A stretch of DNA of 64,000 nucleotides. Origin: Flavobacterium limnophilum (GTDB lineage: Bacteria; Bacteroidota; Bacteroidia; Flavobacteriales; Flavobacteriaceae). Positions 26,813-34,541 of the stretch are shown in pieces; the stretch's first letter is position 1, and every line of letters begins with the position of its first letter. The position numbers were made by a program, and so were the translations under genes. The stretch lies in contig NZ_CP114289.2 in NCBI RefSeq assembly GCF_027111315.2, positions 124,001 to 188,000 on the forward strand. Direction: 5' to 3'. Below the pieces are notes generated by a model that did not search any database, had not been told where the DNA came from, and saw only the letters and a program-made list of their open reading frames with translations.

Positions 26813-27196
26813 ATGGCAATATCTTATAAAATGGTTCTAAAGAAGCAGTCCATGATAACTCCACCCATCGAAAAATACTATCCTTGTGCCATTCATGAGG
26901 GTATGGATGACTTAGAGAGTCTGTCGGAGAGAATAGCCTCCAATTCCAGTATTAGTCAAGCAGATTGTTACAGGATTGTGATGTCATTGACAAAAGCGAT
27001 CGAAGAATCATTGGCCATGGGGCGCGTGGTGCATATCAAGACCCTTGGGTCTTTTAAAATTAACGTCAATGGAGTTGGAGTTGACAGTCCAGAGGCTTCG
27101 GTCAAGGACGAAATTAAAGGAGCCAAGATAATTTATAGGCCATCCCCCAACATGAATAAAGTGCTCGATCGGTTGACTTACAAAAGAATAAAGTAA
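26813..27196 (+). CDS. HU-HIG family histone-like DNA-binding protein
   Basis: From ATG 26813 the product is 127 aa, starting MAISYKMVLKKQ as HU-HIG proteins (HU domain with a C-terminal Ig-like extension in some members) do; the frame is open from 26735 but lacks family sequence there. LESLSERIASNSSISQADCY and GRVVHIKTLGSFKINV correspond to the HU helices and the start of the DNA-binding arm. It faces a second HU-HIG gene (27868-28251) across 671 bp of repeats. In Porphyromonas gingivalis an HU protein encoded at the capsule locus affects capsule expression, so a regulatory role here is plausible but not shown. Confidence 0.85.
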   Translation: MAISYKMVLKKQSMITPPIEKYYPCAIHEGMDDLESLSERIASNSSISQADCYRIVMSLTKAIEESLAMGRVVHIKTLGSFKINVNGVGVDSPEASVKDEIKGAKIIYRPSPNMNKVLDRLTYKRIK

Positions 27197-27454
27197 ATTT
27201 ACCCCTCCTCATGCCCACTTGTGACGAAGGCAGGATTGCTCTGGAAGCCGGCATTGGCATCAGTTTTTGGTAGTGGAACAAGACTGTCTTTTTTTTGATG
27301 GCGGCAATTCGGCAACTTCTTTAAAATCAAAATAATTTGAAACTCCTCAAATTCTAAACTGGAATCGTAATTTAAAAAGAATAAAAACTTGTCACAGTTT
27401 ATGAACAAAAATTAGTTCATGAGGAAAATTAATTTTATTTTTAACCATTGTTAA

Positions 27455-27530
27455 CGAGCAACTGTAATTGTTCGAGGTCTTACAATAATTAATTTGCTCA
27501 AGAAAACGGGGTCCTACCAGTCTTTTTTGA
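27455..27530 (+). repeat. Hairpin-rich repeat, copy A
   Basis: The core CGAGCAACTGTAATTGTTCG is a hairpin, followed by AGGTCTTACAAT and, later, CGGGGTCCTACC. It aligns along about 75 bases with copy B at 27810-27884, which overlaps the 3' end of the minus-strand HU-HIG gene. On the minus strand the end of copy A reads CTCAAAAAAGACTGGTAG, resembling that gene's final codons, so it may be the stump of a third HU-HIG gene. Confidence 0.6.
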
Positions 27531-27542
27531 GCTTTTTTTATG
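27497..27542 (+). terminator. Possible terminator
   Basis: GCTCAAGAAAA and TTTTTTGAGC can pair around a 16-base loop and are followed by seven T. It could end + strand transcripts from the HU-HIG gene that stops at 27196, about 300 bp upstream. Confidence 0.45.
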
Positions 27543-27694
27543 CTTTCAACAGTCCAAAAAAGGGGTCTTTTTTAGGAATTTTACGATGGTTTCATGACTT
27601 TTATGGTGACAATTGATGCGGAATTAGGGCGTTAAAGTTGCTTTTGCCGCGCCATAAAGTAGATTTTTGATGTTTTTTGTCCCCATTGCAATGT

Positions 27695-27782
27695 GTCAAG
27701 ACGAATAATTCACTTGGTCAAGACGAGATAAAAGTCTCGTCAAGACGAGACAAAAGTTTCGTCAAGACGAAATGGAGGCCAT
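27695..27782 (+). repeat. Tandem 22-bp repeat, four units
   Basis: Units start at 27695, 27717, 27739 and 27761, each opening GTCAAGACGA; the two central units differ at only two positions (GTCAAGACGAGATAAAAGTC, GTCAAGACGAGACAAAAGTT). The 22-bp period is about two helical turns. The array lies between the two convergent HU-HIG genes and has the form of an iteron or multi-site operator. Confidence 0.85.
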
Positions 27783-27795
27783 TTTGTCGAAAAAA

Positions 27796-27835
27796 CAAAA
27801 AAAAGACCCCGAGTAACTGTAATTACTCGAGGTCT
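27796..27835 (-). terminator. Rho-independent terminator of the minus-strand HU-HIG gene
   Basis: Read on the minus strand, GACCTCGAGTAA, loop TTACAG and TTACTCGGGGTC form a long stem (one mismatch), followed by eight T. It begins about 35 bp after the HU-HIG stop at 27868. Confidence 0.8.
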
Positions 27836-27884
27836 TACAACAATCAGTTGCTACTGATTACGGGGTCCTACCCAACTTTTTTGA
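27810..27884 (+). repeat. Hairpin-rich repeat, copy B
   Basis: This is the partner of copy A at 27455-27530: CGAGTAACTGTAATTACTCG, AGGTCTTACAAC, a second small hairpin ATCAGT-TGCT-ACTGAT, then CGGGGTCCTACC. It covers the 3' end of the HU-HIG gene and part of its terminator. Confidence 0.6.
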
Positions 27885-28251
27885 ATGATAATCCATTCAA
27901 CATAGAGCGTAAATTTTTTCCGGGACGGAAAAGGATACGACTCTTGACAATGTTTGCCGATGAAACTTCGGTTAAGCTGTCTTTTCCTTCGGAACTGATG
28001 CCTACTTGAAAATTACCCAGCCTGCCTAGTTTCACAATTCGACCTTGCCCCAATTCTCCGATGATGTTGTGCTCCAGGGAGTGCAAAACAGCATAACAGT
28101 CGGTGGCCGTGACTGTACATTGGTAGGAAATCAACTCAGCGAGTCTGTCCAAATCGACATCACCGTCTGCGATGGCAGCGGCATAAAATTTTTCGGGAGC
28201 CGTGATGTCCCGAGGGTTCTTTCTAGGAAGAACTTTGTACTTAATAGCCAT
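27868..28251 (-). CDS. HU-HIG family histone-like DNA-binding protein (second copy)
   Basis: The 127-aa product has exactly the length of the first HU-HIG protein and aligns along its whole length, but is clearly diverged: MAIKYKVLPRKNPRDITAPE, LDRLAELISYQCTVTATDCY, GRIVKLGRLGNFQVGI and a terminal basic FKKVG. Its opposite orientation and the repeats between the two genes suggest inverted duplication followed by drift. It is read away from neuA, with which it shares a 467-bp AT-rich upstream region. Confidence 0.85.
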   Translation of the reverse strand: MAIKYKVLPRKNPRDITAPEKFYAAAIADGDVDLDRLAELISYQCTVTATDCYAVLHSLEHNIIGELGQGRIVKLGRLGNFQVGISSEGKDSLTEVSSANIVKSRILFRPGKNLRSMLNGLSFKKVG

Positions 28252-28718
28252 AATTTTAGCGTATTAAATTTGTAAATAATTATTTGTCTTAGTATACATA
28301 ATTATTTGTATCTAACTGACTTTGACAAATATACAATCTCTTTTTGAAGGAATGTAAGTAAGTTATCCACAAATGGGTTTTTTTTTAATAAATGTAAGAT
28401 TACAGGATTTTTATATTGCTTGCTTTTTTTTTAAATTTAAATCATTAAAAATCAATGTATTATGTTTTTTTGTTTTACTGTTTTGTTCTGATGAGTTGAA
28501 AAAAACTAGAGCTTTTTTATTTCGCAAACAATGATCTATGTCATACTTGTATTTTTTTAATGATTTTCTTTTTAACAGAGGTCATTTTTAAAAAGCGAGC
28601 TAGTCTATGATTTTTATCAAAATAGCCACTATGGAATAGAAAGAGTGAAGCTCAATTATTAGTAAAAATTCATTGGATTTCATAAAAATAAGTATTTTTA
28701 CCATCATCAAATAATCAA
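28252..28718. other. AT-rich divergent intergenic region
   Basis: No gene is seen. On the minus strand a TATATTTG (plus-strand positions 28326-28333) fits the -7 consensus and lies about 75 bp before the HU-HIG start. On the plus strand TTG (28673-28675), 17 bases, TATTTTTA (28693-28700) is a near-consensus promoter 18 bp before neuA. The rest is AT-rich and featureless. Confidence 0.5.
28673..28700 (+). promoter_or_regulatory. Candidate promoter for neuA
   Basis: TTG, a 17-base spacer and TATTTTTA match the Bacteroidota pattern TTG-N17..19-TAnnTTTG except for the final base. It leaves a leader of about 12 bases before ATG 28719. Confidence 0.35.
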
Positions 28719-29444
28719 ATGAAAACAATAGCCATCATTCCCGCACGTGGCGGATCGAAACGATTGCCCAACAAGAATGTTTTATCCTTGGGAGGCATTC
28801 CCTTGATTGCCCACAGTATTTTGTATGCCCAAGCCAATAGGGGTATTGTTGACGATATCTATGTTTCGACGGATGATGCCCAAATAAAAGAAATAGCTTT
28901 TCAATATGGAGCCAAAGTAATTGACAGGCCCACAAATTTGTCGGGAGATTTAGAACCCACCGTTTCGGCTTTAAAACACGTTTTAGAATCCCTGGATTTT
29001 GAAGTTGACAATGTAGTTTTGCTGCAAGCGACCAATCCGATGCGACCTCAAAACTTGTTGTCAGAAGCTTTTGAAGTGTATCAAAAAGGGAATTATGACA
29101 GTTTGTTTACCGTTTCCAGAAACCATCAAAAATTAGGTAAAATAGAGGCAAACAAGTTTGTTCCTTTTAATTATGCCATCGGACAGCGCAGCCAGGATTT
29201 GGAACCTTTGTATTTTGAAAATGGATTGTTGTACATCACTAAAGCTTCGTTGATTTTACCTCTCGACTGCGCTCGAGGTGACAGCAAAATTATTTCGGAA
29301 AACGCTTATCCTTTCGAAGTAAATTCTATTTTTGCCAATGTAGATATTGATACCCAAGAAGATTTGGAGTATGCGGAGTATTTATTTGGAAAATTTACTT
29401 TTAAGGAAAAACACACCCCCAACCCCTCTCAAGAGGGGAGTTAG
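28719..29444 (+). CDS. neuA: Acylneuraminate cytidylyltransferase (CMP-sialic acid synthetase-like)
   Basis: The 241-aa enzyme should activate a nonulosonic acid as the CMP-sugar. Family motifs are intact: IAIIPARGGSKRLPNKNV (4-21), STDD, RP-NLSGD, LLQATNPMRP and FANVDIDTQEDLEYAE (about 205-220). Two parts are odd. Residues 181-189 (PLDCARGDS) between the conserved ENGLLYITKA and the following strand are encoded by a copy of the CTCGACTGCGCTCGAGGTGA repeat found around the GIY-YIG gene 1.4 kb away. The last ~12 residues (KHTPNPSQEGS) are encoded by another repeat (29400-29605). Whether the enzyme still works with the insert is unknown. Confidence 0.88.
   Translation: MKTIAIIPARGGSKRLPNKNVLSLGGIPLIAHSILYAQANRGIVDDIYVSTDDAQIKEIAFQYGAKVIDRPTNLSGDLEPTVSALKHVLESLDFEVDNVVLLQATNPMRPQNLLSEAFEVYQKGNYDSLFTVSRNHQKLGKIEANKFVPFNYAIGQRSQDLEPLYFENGLLYITKASLILPLDCARGDSKIISENAYPFEVNSIFANVDIDTQEDLEYAEYLFGKFTFKEKHTPNPSQEGS
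29259..29285 (+). repeat. Palindromic repeat copy inside the neuA coding sequence
   Basis: CCTCTCGACTGCGCTCGAGG and then TGACAGC match the core of the repeats at 30673-30746 and 31158-31845. The copy keeps the reading frame and adds about nine residues to NeuA. Confidence 0.8.
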
Positions 29445-29605
29445 GAGAGCCAATAATTAGTTGTAAATAATTGAAATTATGTATTCCAATCCTCTTGAGA
29501 TTCCTTTAGCAGGGATACATTCCTCTCCTTAAATCGAAGATTTAAAGTCTCCAAAAAGAACATAAACTGGAGTCAGAGGGGGGTAGGTAGGTGTGTGTCC
29601 TTTAA
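29400..29605 (+). repeat. Inverted-repeat element between neuA and neuB
   Basis: The left end (TTTTAAGGAAAAACACACCC, then CCAACCCCTCTC) and right end (GAGGGGGGTAGGTAGGTGTG, then TGTCCTTTAA) are roughly complementary over about 30 bases, enclosing about 140 bp. CCCCTCTCAAGAGGGG near the left end is a palindrome. The neuA frame runs into the left end and takes its stop there. Confidence 0.65.
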
Positions 29606-29626
29606 TTTGAATATAAAGAAAGAAGA

Positions 29627-30670
29627 ATGAAGAATCCATTCATAACAATAGCAGGAAGAAAAATAGGACTTGATTATCCACCCTTGGTTATTGCCGAAAT
29701 TGGCATTAACCACGAAGGGTCTTTGCAAGTAGCCAAAGAAATGGTTGATGCAGCACATCGTGCCGGTGTTGCCGTGGTCAAGCACCAAACCCATATAGTG
29801 GAAGACGAAATGAGCGGTGCGGCCAAGAAAGTGATTCCCGGCAATGCCGATGTTTCGATTTATGAAATTATGGAACGCTGTTCACTCAACGAAGCCGATG
29901 AATTGGAACTTAAAAACTATGTCGAAAGCAAAGGGATGATTTTCATTTCAACGCCATTCTCCCGTGCTGCTGCCGAACGATTGCGAAGATTTGACATTCC
30001 GGCCTACAAGATAGGTTCCGGCGAATGCAACAATTATCCTTTGCTGGAGCACATCGCTTCTTTTGGAAAGCCTGTTATTTTGAGCACAGGAATGAATACC
30101 ATTGAAAGCATTCGCAAAGCGGTCGCTATTTTTGATAAACATCATATTCCTGTTGCCTTGTTGCATACCACCAATTTATATCCGACCCCAATTCATTTAG
30201 TGCGTTTGGGTGCCATGATAGAAATGCATCATGCCTTCCCCGATAAAGTTTTTGGTCTCTCGGATCATACCTTGAACAACAATGCTTGTTTGGGTGCGGT
30301 GGCTTTGGGAGCGAGTATTCTGGAACGCCATTTTACGGACAGCATGCAACGCAGTGGTCCCGACATCGTCTGCAGCATGGATGAACAAGCTACCAAAGAA
30401 TTGATTGTTGGCAGCAATGAGATTTGGCAAATGCGCGGCGGAACTAAAGAACCCGCTTTAGAAGAACAAGTTACGATTGATTTTGCTTTTGCCACGGTTT
30501 GTACCATTGCCCCAATTAAAAAAGGGGAAGTATTTACAAAAGACAATATCTGGGTAAAACGTCCTGGAACGGGAAAAATATTGGCGGAGCATTTTGAAAC
30601 TGTTTTGGGGAAAAAAGCAAGTCGGGATATTGGAAATGACGAACAATTGGCTTGGGAGGATTTCCGTTAA
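29627..30670 (+). CDS. neuB: N-acetylneuraminate synthase family protein
   Basis: The 347-aa protein condenses phosphoenolpyruvate with an N-acetylated hexosamine (ManNAc or a related 6-deoxy sugar) to give a nonulosonic acid. The TIM-barrel part carries [12 protein letters not shown] (about 21-32), [26 protein letters not shown] and SDHT; a C-terminal antifreeze-like SAF domain follows (about 285-347, ending in [11 protein letters not shown]). Neu5Ac and legionaminic acid synthases cannot be told apart by eye. The absence of other legionaminic genes next to it mildly favours a sialic acid. Confidence 0.9.
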   Translation: MKNPFITIAGRKIGLDYPPLVIAEIGINHEGSLQVAKEMVDAAHRAGVAVVKHQTHIVEDEMSGAAKKVIPGNADVSIYEIMERCSLNEADELELKNYVESKGMIFISTPFSRAAAERLRRFDIPAYKIGSGECNNYPLLEHIASFGKPVILSTGMNTIESIRKAVAIFDKHHIPVALLHTTNLYPTPIHLVRLGAMIEMHHAFPDKVFGLSDHTLNNNACLGAVALGASILERHFTDSMQRSGPDIVCSMDEQATKELIVGSNEIWQMRGGTKEPALEEQVTIDFAFATVCTIAPIKKGEVFTKDNIWVKRPGTGKILAEHFETVLGKKASRDIGNDEQLAWEDFR

Positions 30671-30672
30671 TA

Positions 30673-30746
30673 GGGTCTCGACTGCGCTCGACCTGACAAA
30701 AAGTAGATAAAGAATTAGAGGTTGTCACATCGAGCGCAGTCGAGAT
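30673..30746 (+). repeat. Hairpin-forming pair of CTCGACTGCGCTCGA repeats
   Basis: TCTCGACTGCGCTCGACCTG and ACA at 30676-30698 face the near-exact inverse, TGTCACATCGAGCGCAGTCG and AGATA, at 30722-30746, with a loop of about 25 bases. This is the left border of the GIY-YIG gene. Confidence 0.85.
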
Positions 30747-30823
30747 ACTTTTTGATATAGGAAAGTGTTTTTATAAAAGTCGGGTATCGAACTGATAGGG
30801 GTTGGTTATTTAAAAGACAGATT

Positions 30824-31156
30824 ATGAAATTCTATTATGTGTATATTTTATGTTGTAGTGATAGCTCATTGTATGTTGGAGTAACTTCTGACATAGAAAG
30901 ACGTCTGATGGAACACAATGCAGGAAAATATCCTGAAGCATATACACATTCTAGAAGACCAGTCGATTTAGTTTTTTTTCAGGAATTTACAGAGCCGAAT
31001 CAAGCAATCGAGTTTGAAAAAAAACTTAAAAAATGGAGCAGAGTAAAAAAGCAAGCTTTAATAGATGGGAATTTCGATAGATTACAAAATTTGTCAGAAT
31101 GTAGAAATGCCACTCATCATAAATACAAACCAGATGGTGAGGATAGTATTGAATAA
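30824..31156 (+). CDS. GIY-YIG nuclease family protein, small
   Basis: The 110-aa single-domain protein has the GIY-YIG signature as YVYIL (5-9) and LYVGVT (16-21), an Arg in IERRLMEH and the catalytic-Glu region AIEFEKKLKKWSRVKKQALI. It resembles the UvrC-like, YhbQ-type small members whose role is uncertain. There is no DNA-binding domain beyond the nuclease fold. It lies between neuB and neuC with no functional link to either, and both flanks are made of one palindromic repeat family. Confidence 0.85.
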   Translation: MKFYYVYILCCSDSSLYVGVTSDIERRLMEHNAGKYPEAYTHSRRPVDLVFFQEFTEPNQAIEFEKKLKKWSRVKKQALIDGNFDRLQNLSECRNATHHKYKPDGEDSIE

Positions 31157-31157
31157 A

Positions 31158-31854
31158 TAGCGTCTCGACTTTAGTCTGTCTGGAGCGAAGCCGAAAGGCT
31201 CGACCTGACAAAAAAGAGCGTTGTTGTCCAATCGGTTGTGTCCTCCCGAGCGCAGTCGAGGGACGATATTTCTTTTTAATATAAGAAGTACTTTTGTAAA
31301 AGTTGGGTCTCGACTGCGCTCGACCTGACAAAAAGTGTAAATTAGATAATTTTTGGTTGTCAAATCGAGCGCAGTCGAGATTTTAGTTTAAAAATAAAAA
31401 AGGGTCTCGACTTTAGCCTGTCTTGAGCGAAGCCGAAAGACTCGACTTGACAGTTAGTATTAGTTAAGTAATATGGTTTTCACATCGAGCGTGTCCTCCC
31501 GAGCGCAGTCGAGGGACGATATTTCTTTTTAATATAAGAAGTACTTTTGTAAAAGTTGGGTCTCGACTGCGCTCGACCTGACAAAAAGTGTAAATTAGAT
31601 AATTTTTGGTTGTCAAATCGAGCGCAGTCGAGATTTTAGTTTAAAAATAAAAAAGGGTCTCGACTTTAGCCTGTCTTGAGCGAAGCCGAAAGACTCGACT
31701 TGACAGTTAGTATTAGTTAAGTAATATGGTTTTTACATCGAGCGTGTCCTCCCGAGCGCAGTCGAGGGGCGAGATGTCTTTTTAATATAAGAAGTACTTT
31801 TGTAAAAGTTGGGTCTCGACTGCGCTCGACCTGACAAAAAATATAGAGATTGAA
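31158..31854 (+). repeat. Array of palindromic repeats with a 253-bp tandem period
   Basis: The phrase TCCTCCCGAGCGCAGTCGAG recurs at 31241, 31494 and 31747, exactly 253 bp apart, and the sequence between is almost identical. Each period contains three elements: GGTCTCGACTGCGCTCGACC with its inverse CAAATCGAGCGCAGTCGAGA, a variant with TCTCGACTTTAGCCTGTCTT and GAGCGAAGCCGAAAGACTCG, and a unique AT-rich spacer. The array ends about 10 bp before neuC. Confidence 0.9.
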
Positions 31855-31863
31855 TTGAATAAA

Positions 31864-32985
31864 ATGAAAAAAATCCTATTCCTAACTGGAACCCGAGCTG
31901 ATTTTGGCAAAATAAAATCACTGATTCAAATTCTTGAAAAACAGCAAGAGTTTGAAGTTTTTGTGTTCGTGACCGGGATGCACTTGCAAAAAGAATACGG
32001 TTATACGTTGATAGAAATAGAAAGATGTAATTTTAAGAATGTACATACTTTCGAGAATCACACCCATGAAACCACGATGGATTTGACTTTGGCCAAAACC
32101 ATCGAAGGGCTTTCGGATTATGTGAAAAACATACATCCAGATTTAATCGTGGTGCACGGCGATCGAGTGGAAACCTTGGCAGGAGCCATTGTAGGTTCTT
32201 TGAACAATATTTTGGTAGCCCATATTGAGGGCGGTGAAGTCTCGGGTACTGTTGATGAGTTGATTCGCCATAGCGTGAGCAAACTGAGTCATGTTCATTT
32301 TGTTTCGAATGCCGAAGCGGCCAAACGATTGGAGCAAATGGGGGAACTGAAATCGTCTATTTTTACCATCGGTTCGCCCGATATTGACATCCTATTTTCG
32401 GAGGAATTGCCTGATTTGCACAAAGTGAAGGAGTATTACGAAATTCCTTTTGATGCTTATGCCGTTGTCATGTTTCATCCCGTAACTACCGAGGCCAAAG
32501 CCATGCAGGGGTATGCCAATGATTTTGTAACCGCTTTGTTAAAGGATACCCATAATTACGTGGTGATTTATCCCAATAATGATTTGGGAAGCCAGTGTAT
32601 CATAGAGCACTACAAAAAGCTAAAAGAAAATCCCAGATTCCGTGTTTTTCCTTCGCTGCGTTTCGAATATTTTTTGACTTTGTTGAAAAACAGCCAGTTC
32701 ATCATTGGCAACAGCAGTGCCGGCATTCGGGAAGCTCCTTATTATGGCATTCCCATCATCAATATTGGGACACGCCAACAAAACAGGGCGGTGCATTCCG
32801 ACATCGTGAATGTGGATTATGGTGTCCACAGTATTGCGACTGCCTTGAAAAAGATAGATGAACATCAAACCATGAAAACCGAAGCCGATTTTGGACAAGG
32901 TAATAGTGCCCAATTGTTTTTGGAATCCATTACAACCGAAGCTATTTGGACAATCAATCACCAGAAACAATTTAGGGATCGATAG
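31864..32985 (+). CDS. neuC: UDP-N-acetylglucosamine 2-epimerase, hydrolysing
   Basis: The 373-aa protein releases ManNAc (or a 6-deoxy analogue) from the UDP-sugar, giving the NeuB substrate. It has ILFLTGTRADFGKIKSL at the N-terminus, the hydrolysing-type counterpart of the GTRPE motif of WecB, then VVHGDRVETLAGA, AHIEGGEVSGTVDELIRHS, IGSPDID and IGNSSAGIREAPYYGIP. ATG 31864 is preferred to the TTG at 31855. It is separated from neuA/neuB by the GIY-YIG gene and its repeat array, although the three act in one pathway. Confidence 0.9.
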   Translation: MKKILFLTGTRADFGKIKSLIQILEKQQEFEVFVFVTGMHLQKEYGYTLIEIERCNFKNVHTFENHTHETTMDLTLAKTIEGLSDYVKNIHPDLIVVHGDRVETLAGAIVGSLNNILVAHIEGGEVSGTVDELIRHSVSKLSHVHFVSNAEAAKRLEQMGELKSSIFTIGSPDIDILFSEELPDLHKVKEYYEIPFDAYAVVMFHPVTTEAKAMQGYANDFVTALLKDTHNYVVIYPNNDLGSQCIIEHYKKLKENPRFRVFPSLRFEYFLTLLKNSQFIIGNSSAGIREAPYYGIPIINIGTRQQNRAVHSDIVNVDYGVHSIATALKKIDEHQTMKTEADFGQGNSAQLFLESITTEAIWTINHQKQFRDR

Positions 32986-32995
32986 TGTTAACTCG

Positions 32996-33026
32996 AACCC
33001 TGTCAGGGTTCAAAACCCTGACAGGG
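32996..33026 (+). repeat. AACCCTGTCAGGGTT palindrome pair, copy 1
   Basis: AACCCTGTCAGGGTT is followed by CAA and a second palindrome AACCCTGACAGGG. The same 31-base unit occurs at 35614-35644, where it is inside a gene. Confidence 0.85.
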
Positions 33027-33143
33027 ATGGTATTTAGAAAATTATCGATTGGTTTCTCGTGAATTTGTTTCGTCGCTCCAATTAATCATGGATATTTGGA
33101 AAGTCAAGCAGGAGAAAAAATTAGATACAATTGAATTTATAAA

Positions 33144-34541
33144 ATGAAAAAACTGGGAATAGTAATAACAGACGGCGTTGGTTTTCGCAATTTCATCATG
33201 AGCGATTTCATTACTGAAGCCACACGAGAGTTTGATTCCGTTACCCTATATTCGGGTTTGCCGATAAGTGCTTATGGAGTCCTTTCGCAGTCCAAAATAA
33301 CCATCAAGGAATTGGAGGTGTATGTAGAATCCAAGCCGGTTTGGTTTTTCAGGAAATGGAAGGAAGTGGCCCATTTGCAAAAGTACCAGTCTTTTTATGG
33401 AATGAAGGATAATTTGGAGACCGGTTATCCCAGAAACAATTCCCCACGGGCAGTATTGGTCAAGTTGATTTATTTTTTTACAAAGTTGTTTCATTCGGAT
33501 GCTGTTATTTTGTTGGCCGAAAGGTTGCAATTTTTGTTCTTTTCCAAAAATAGCATTACACAATCGTATTTGAAATTGCTGGAAGAAGACCAGCCTTCGC
33601 ATTTGTTTTTTACCCATCAACGACCGCCTTTTTTGGCTCCTTTTTTATATGCTGCCCAGCAATTGAAGATTCCAACGAGTACCTTTATTTTTAGTTGGGA
33701 CAATTTGGCCTCCAAGGGAAGAATGTTGGGTACTTTTGATTATTTCCTGGTTTGGAGTCATTTGATGCAATCGGAGTTGTTGTATTTTTATCCCATGGTA
33801 AAAAAGGAAAAGGTGAAAGTGGTGGGAACCCCGCAGTTTGAGCCGTATGTAATGCCGAAATATGAAACCACAACCGAAGATTTTTATGCCAAATTCGGTT
33901 TGGATACTGATTTGAAAACTATTTGTTACAGTTGTGCCGATGTTTCCATTGGTGCCAACGACCCCATCGTGATTTGTGCGATTGCCAATGCGATTCGGAA
34001 TAATGCGATTGAAACCAAAGTGCAATTATTGGTCAGAACTTCTCCTGCCGAAGATGATTCCAGGTTCAGGGCTATCCGGGAGGAGTTTCCAGAGATCATT
34101 TGGAATGTACCCAAATGGATTTTGACCCGAGAAGGTCATGCCGAAAGCTGGTCGCAACGCGTACCGTCCGAAGAGGACATCAAAGACTTGCGTTCGTTGT
34201 TGGAACATGTCGATTTGAACATCAACATGTGTTCGACGATGAGTCTGGATTTCATGTTGTTTGACAAGCCCGTCATCAATACCGTTTTTGGCAATCCCGA
34301 AAATGGATTGTATAACGACCAACGCTTCCTGAATTTCGGCCATTTCAAGAAGGTAGTGGAAAGTCAGTCCGTGACCATTGCAAAAAACGAAACGGAATTG
34401 ATTCACCAAATCAATCAGGCTCTGAATTATCCAAAGGAAAGAACCGCAGAAAGAAAATCAATGATTGATTTGCAAGTAAGTGAACCATTGGAAGGAACGA
34501 GCAAACGAATTGCCACAATTTTATCCCATTTGAATGAATAA
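33144..34541 (+). CDS. GT-B-like glycosyltransferase, UDP-glycosyltransferase/glycerophosphotransferase-like
   Basis: This 465-aa protein has no signature of a classical sialyltransferase family. It reads GIVITDGVGFRNFIMSDFI at the start, THQRPPFLAPFLYAA, FIFSWDNLASKGRM, FLVWSHLMQSELLYFYP, VVGTPQFEPY and a C-terminal NMCSTMSLDFMLFDKPVI, an order seen in large GT-B proteins of surface-polysaccharide loci that resemble CDP-glycerol transferases. It directly follows neuC (158 bp) and overlaps the next transferase gene, so it is a candidate for adding the nonulosonic acid. That is inference from position only. Confidence 0.65.
   Translation: MKKLGIVITDGVGFRNFIMSDFITEATREFDSVTLYSGLPISAYGVLSQSKITIKELEVYVESKPVWFFRKWKEVAHLQKYQSFYGMKDNLETGYPRNNSPRAVLVKLIYFFTKLFHSDAVILLAERLQFLFFSKNSITQSYLKLLEEDQPSHLFFTHQRPPFLAPFLYAAQQLKIPTSTFIFSWDNLASKGRMLGTFDYFLVWSHLMQSELLYFYPMVKKEKVKVVGTPQFEPYVMPKYETTTEDFYAKFGLDTDLKTICYSCADVSIGANDPIVICAIANAIRNNAIETKVQLLVRTSPAEDDSRFRAIREEFPEIIWNVPKWILTREGHAESWSQRVPSEEDIKDLRSLLEHVDLNINMCSTMSLDFMLFDKPVINTVFGNPENGLYNDQRFLNFGHFKKVVESQSVTIAKNETELIHQINQALNYPKERTAERKSMIDLQVSEPLEGTSKRIATILSHLNE

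Noticed and set aside
27677..28009. 110-codon + strand frame between the HU-HIG genes
   Set aside because: It reads through the 22-bp repeats and the antisense of the HU-HIG gene; composition is not protein-like.
31094..31363. Minus-strand frames overlapping the GIY-YIG 3' end and the repeats
   Set aside because: The same peptide phrase (QVERSRDP) appears wherever the repeat is translated in this frame, so it is a repeat artefact.
31158..31854. Possible CRISPR array
   Set aside because: The period is 253 bp and the intervening sequence is duplicated rather than unique.
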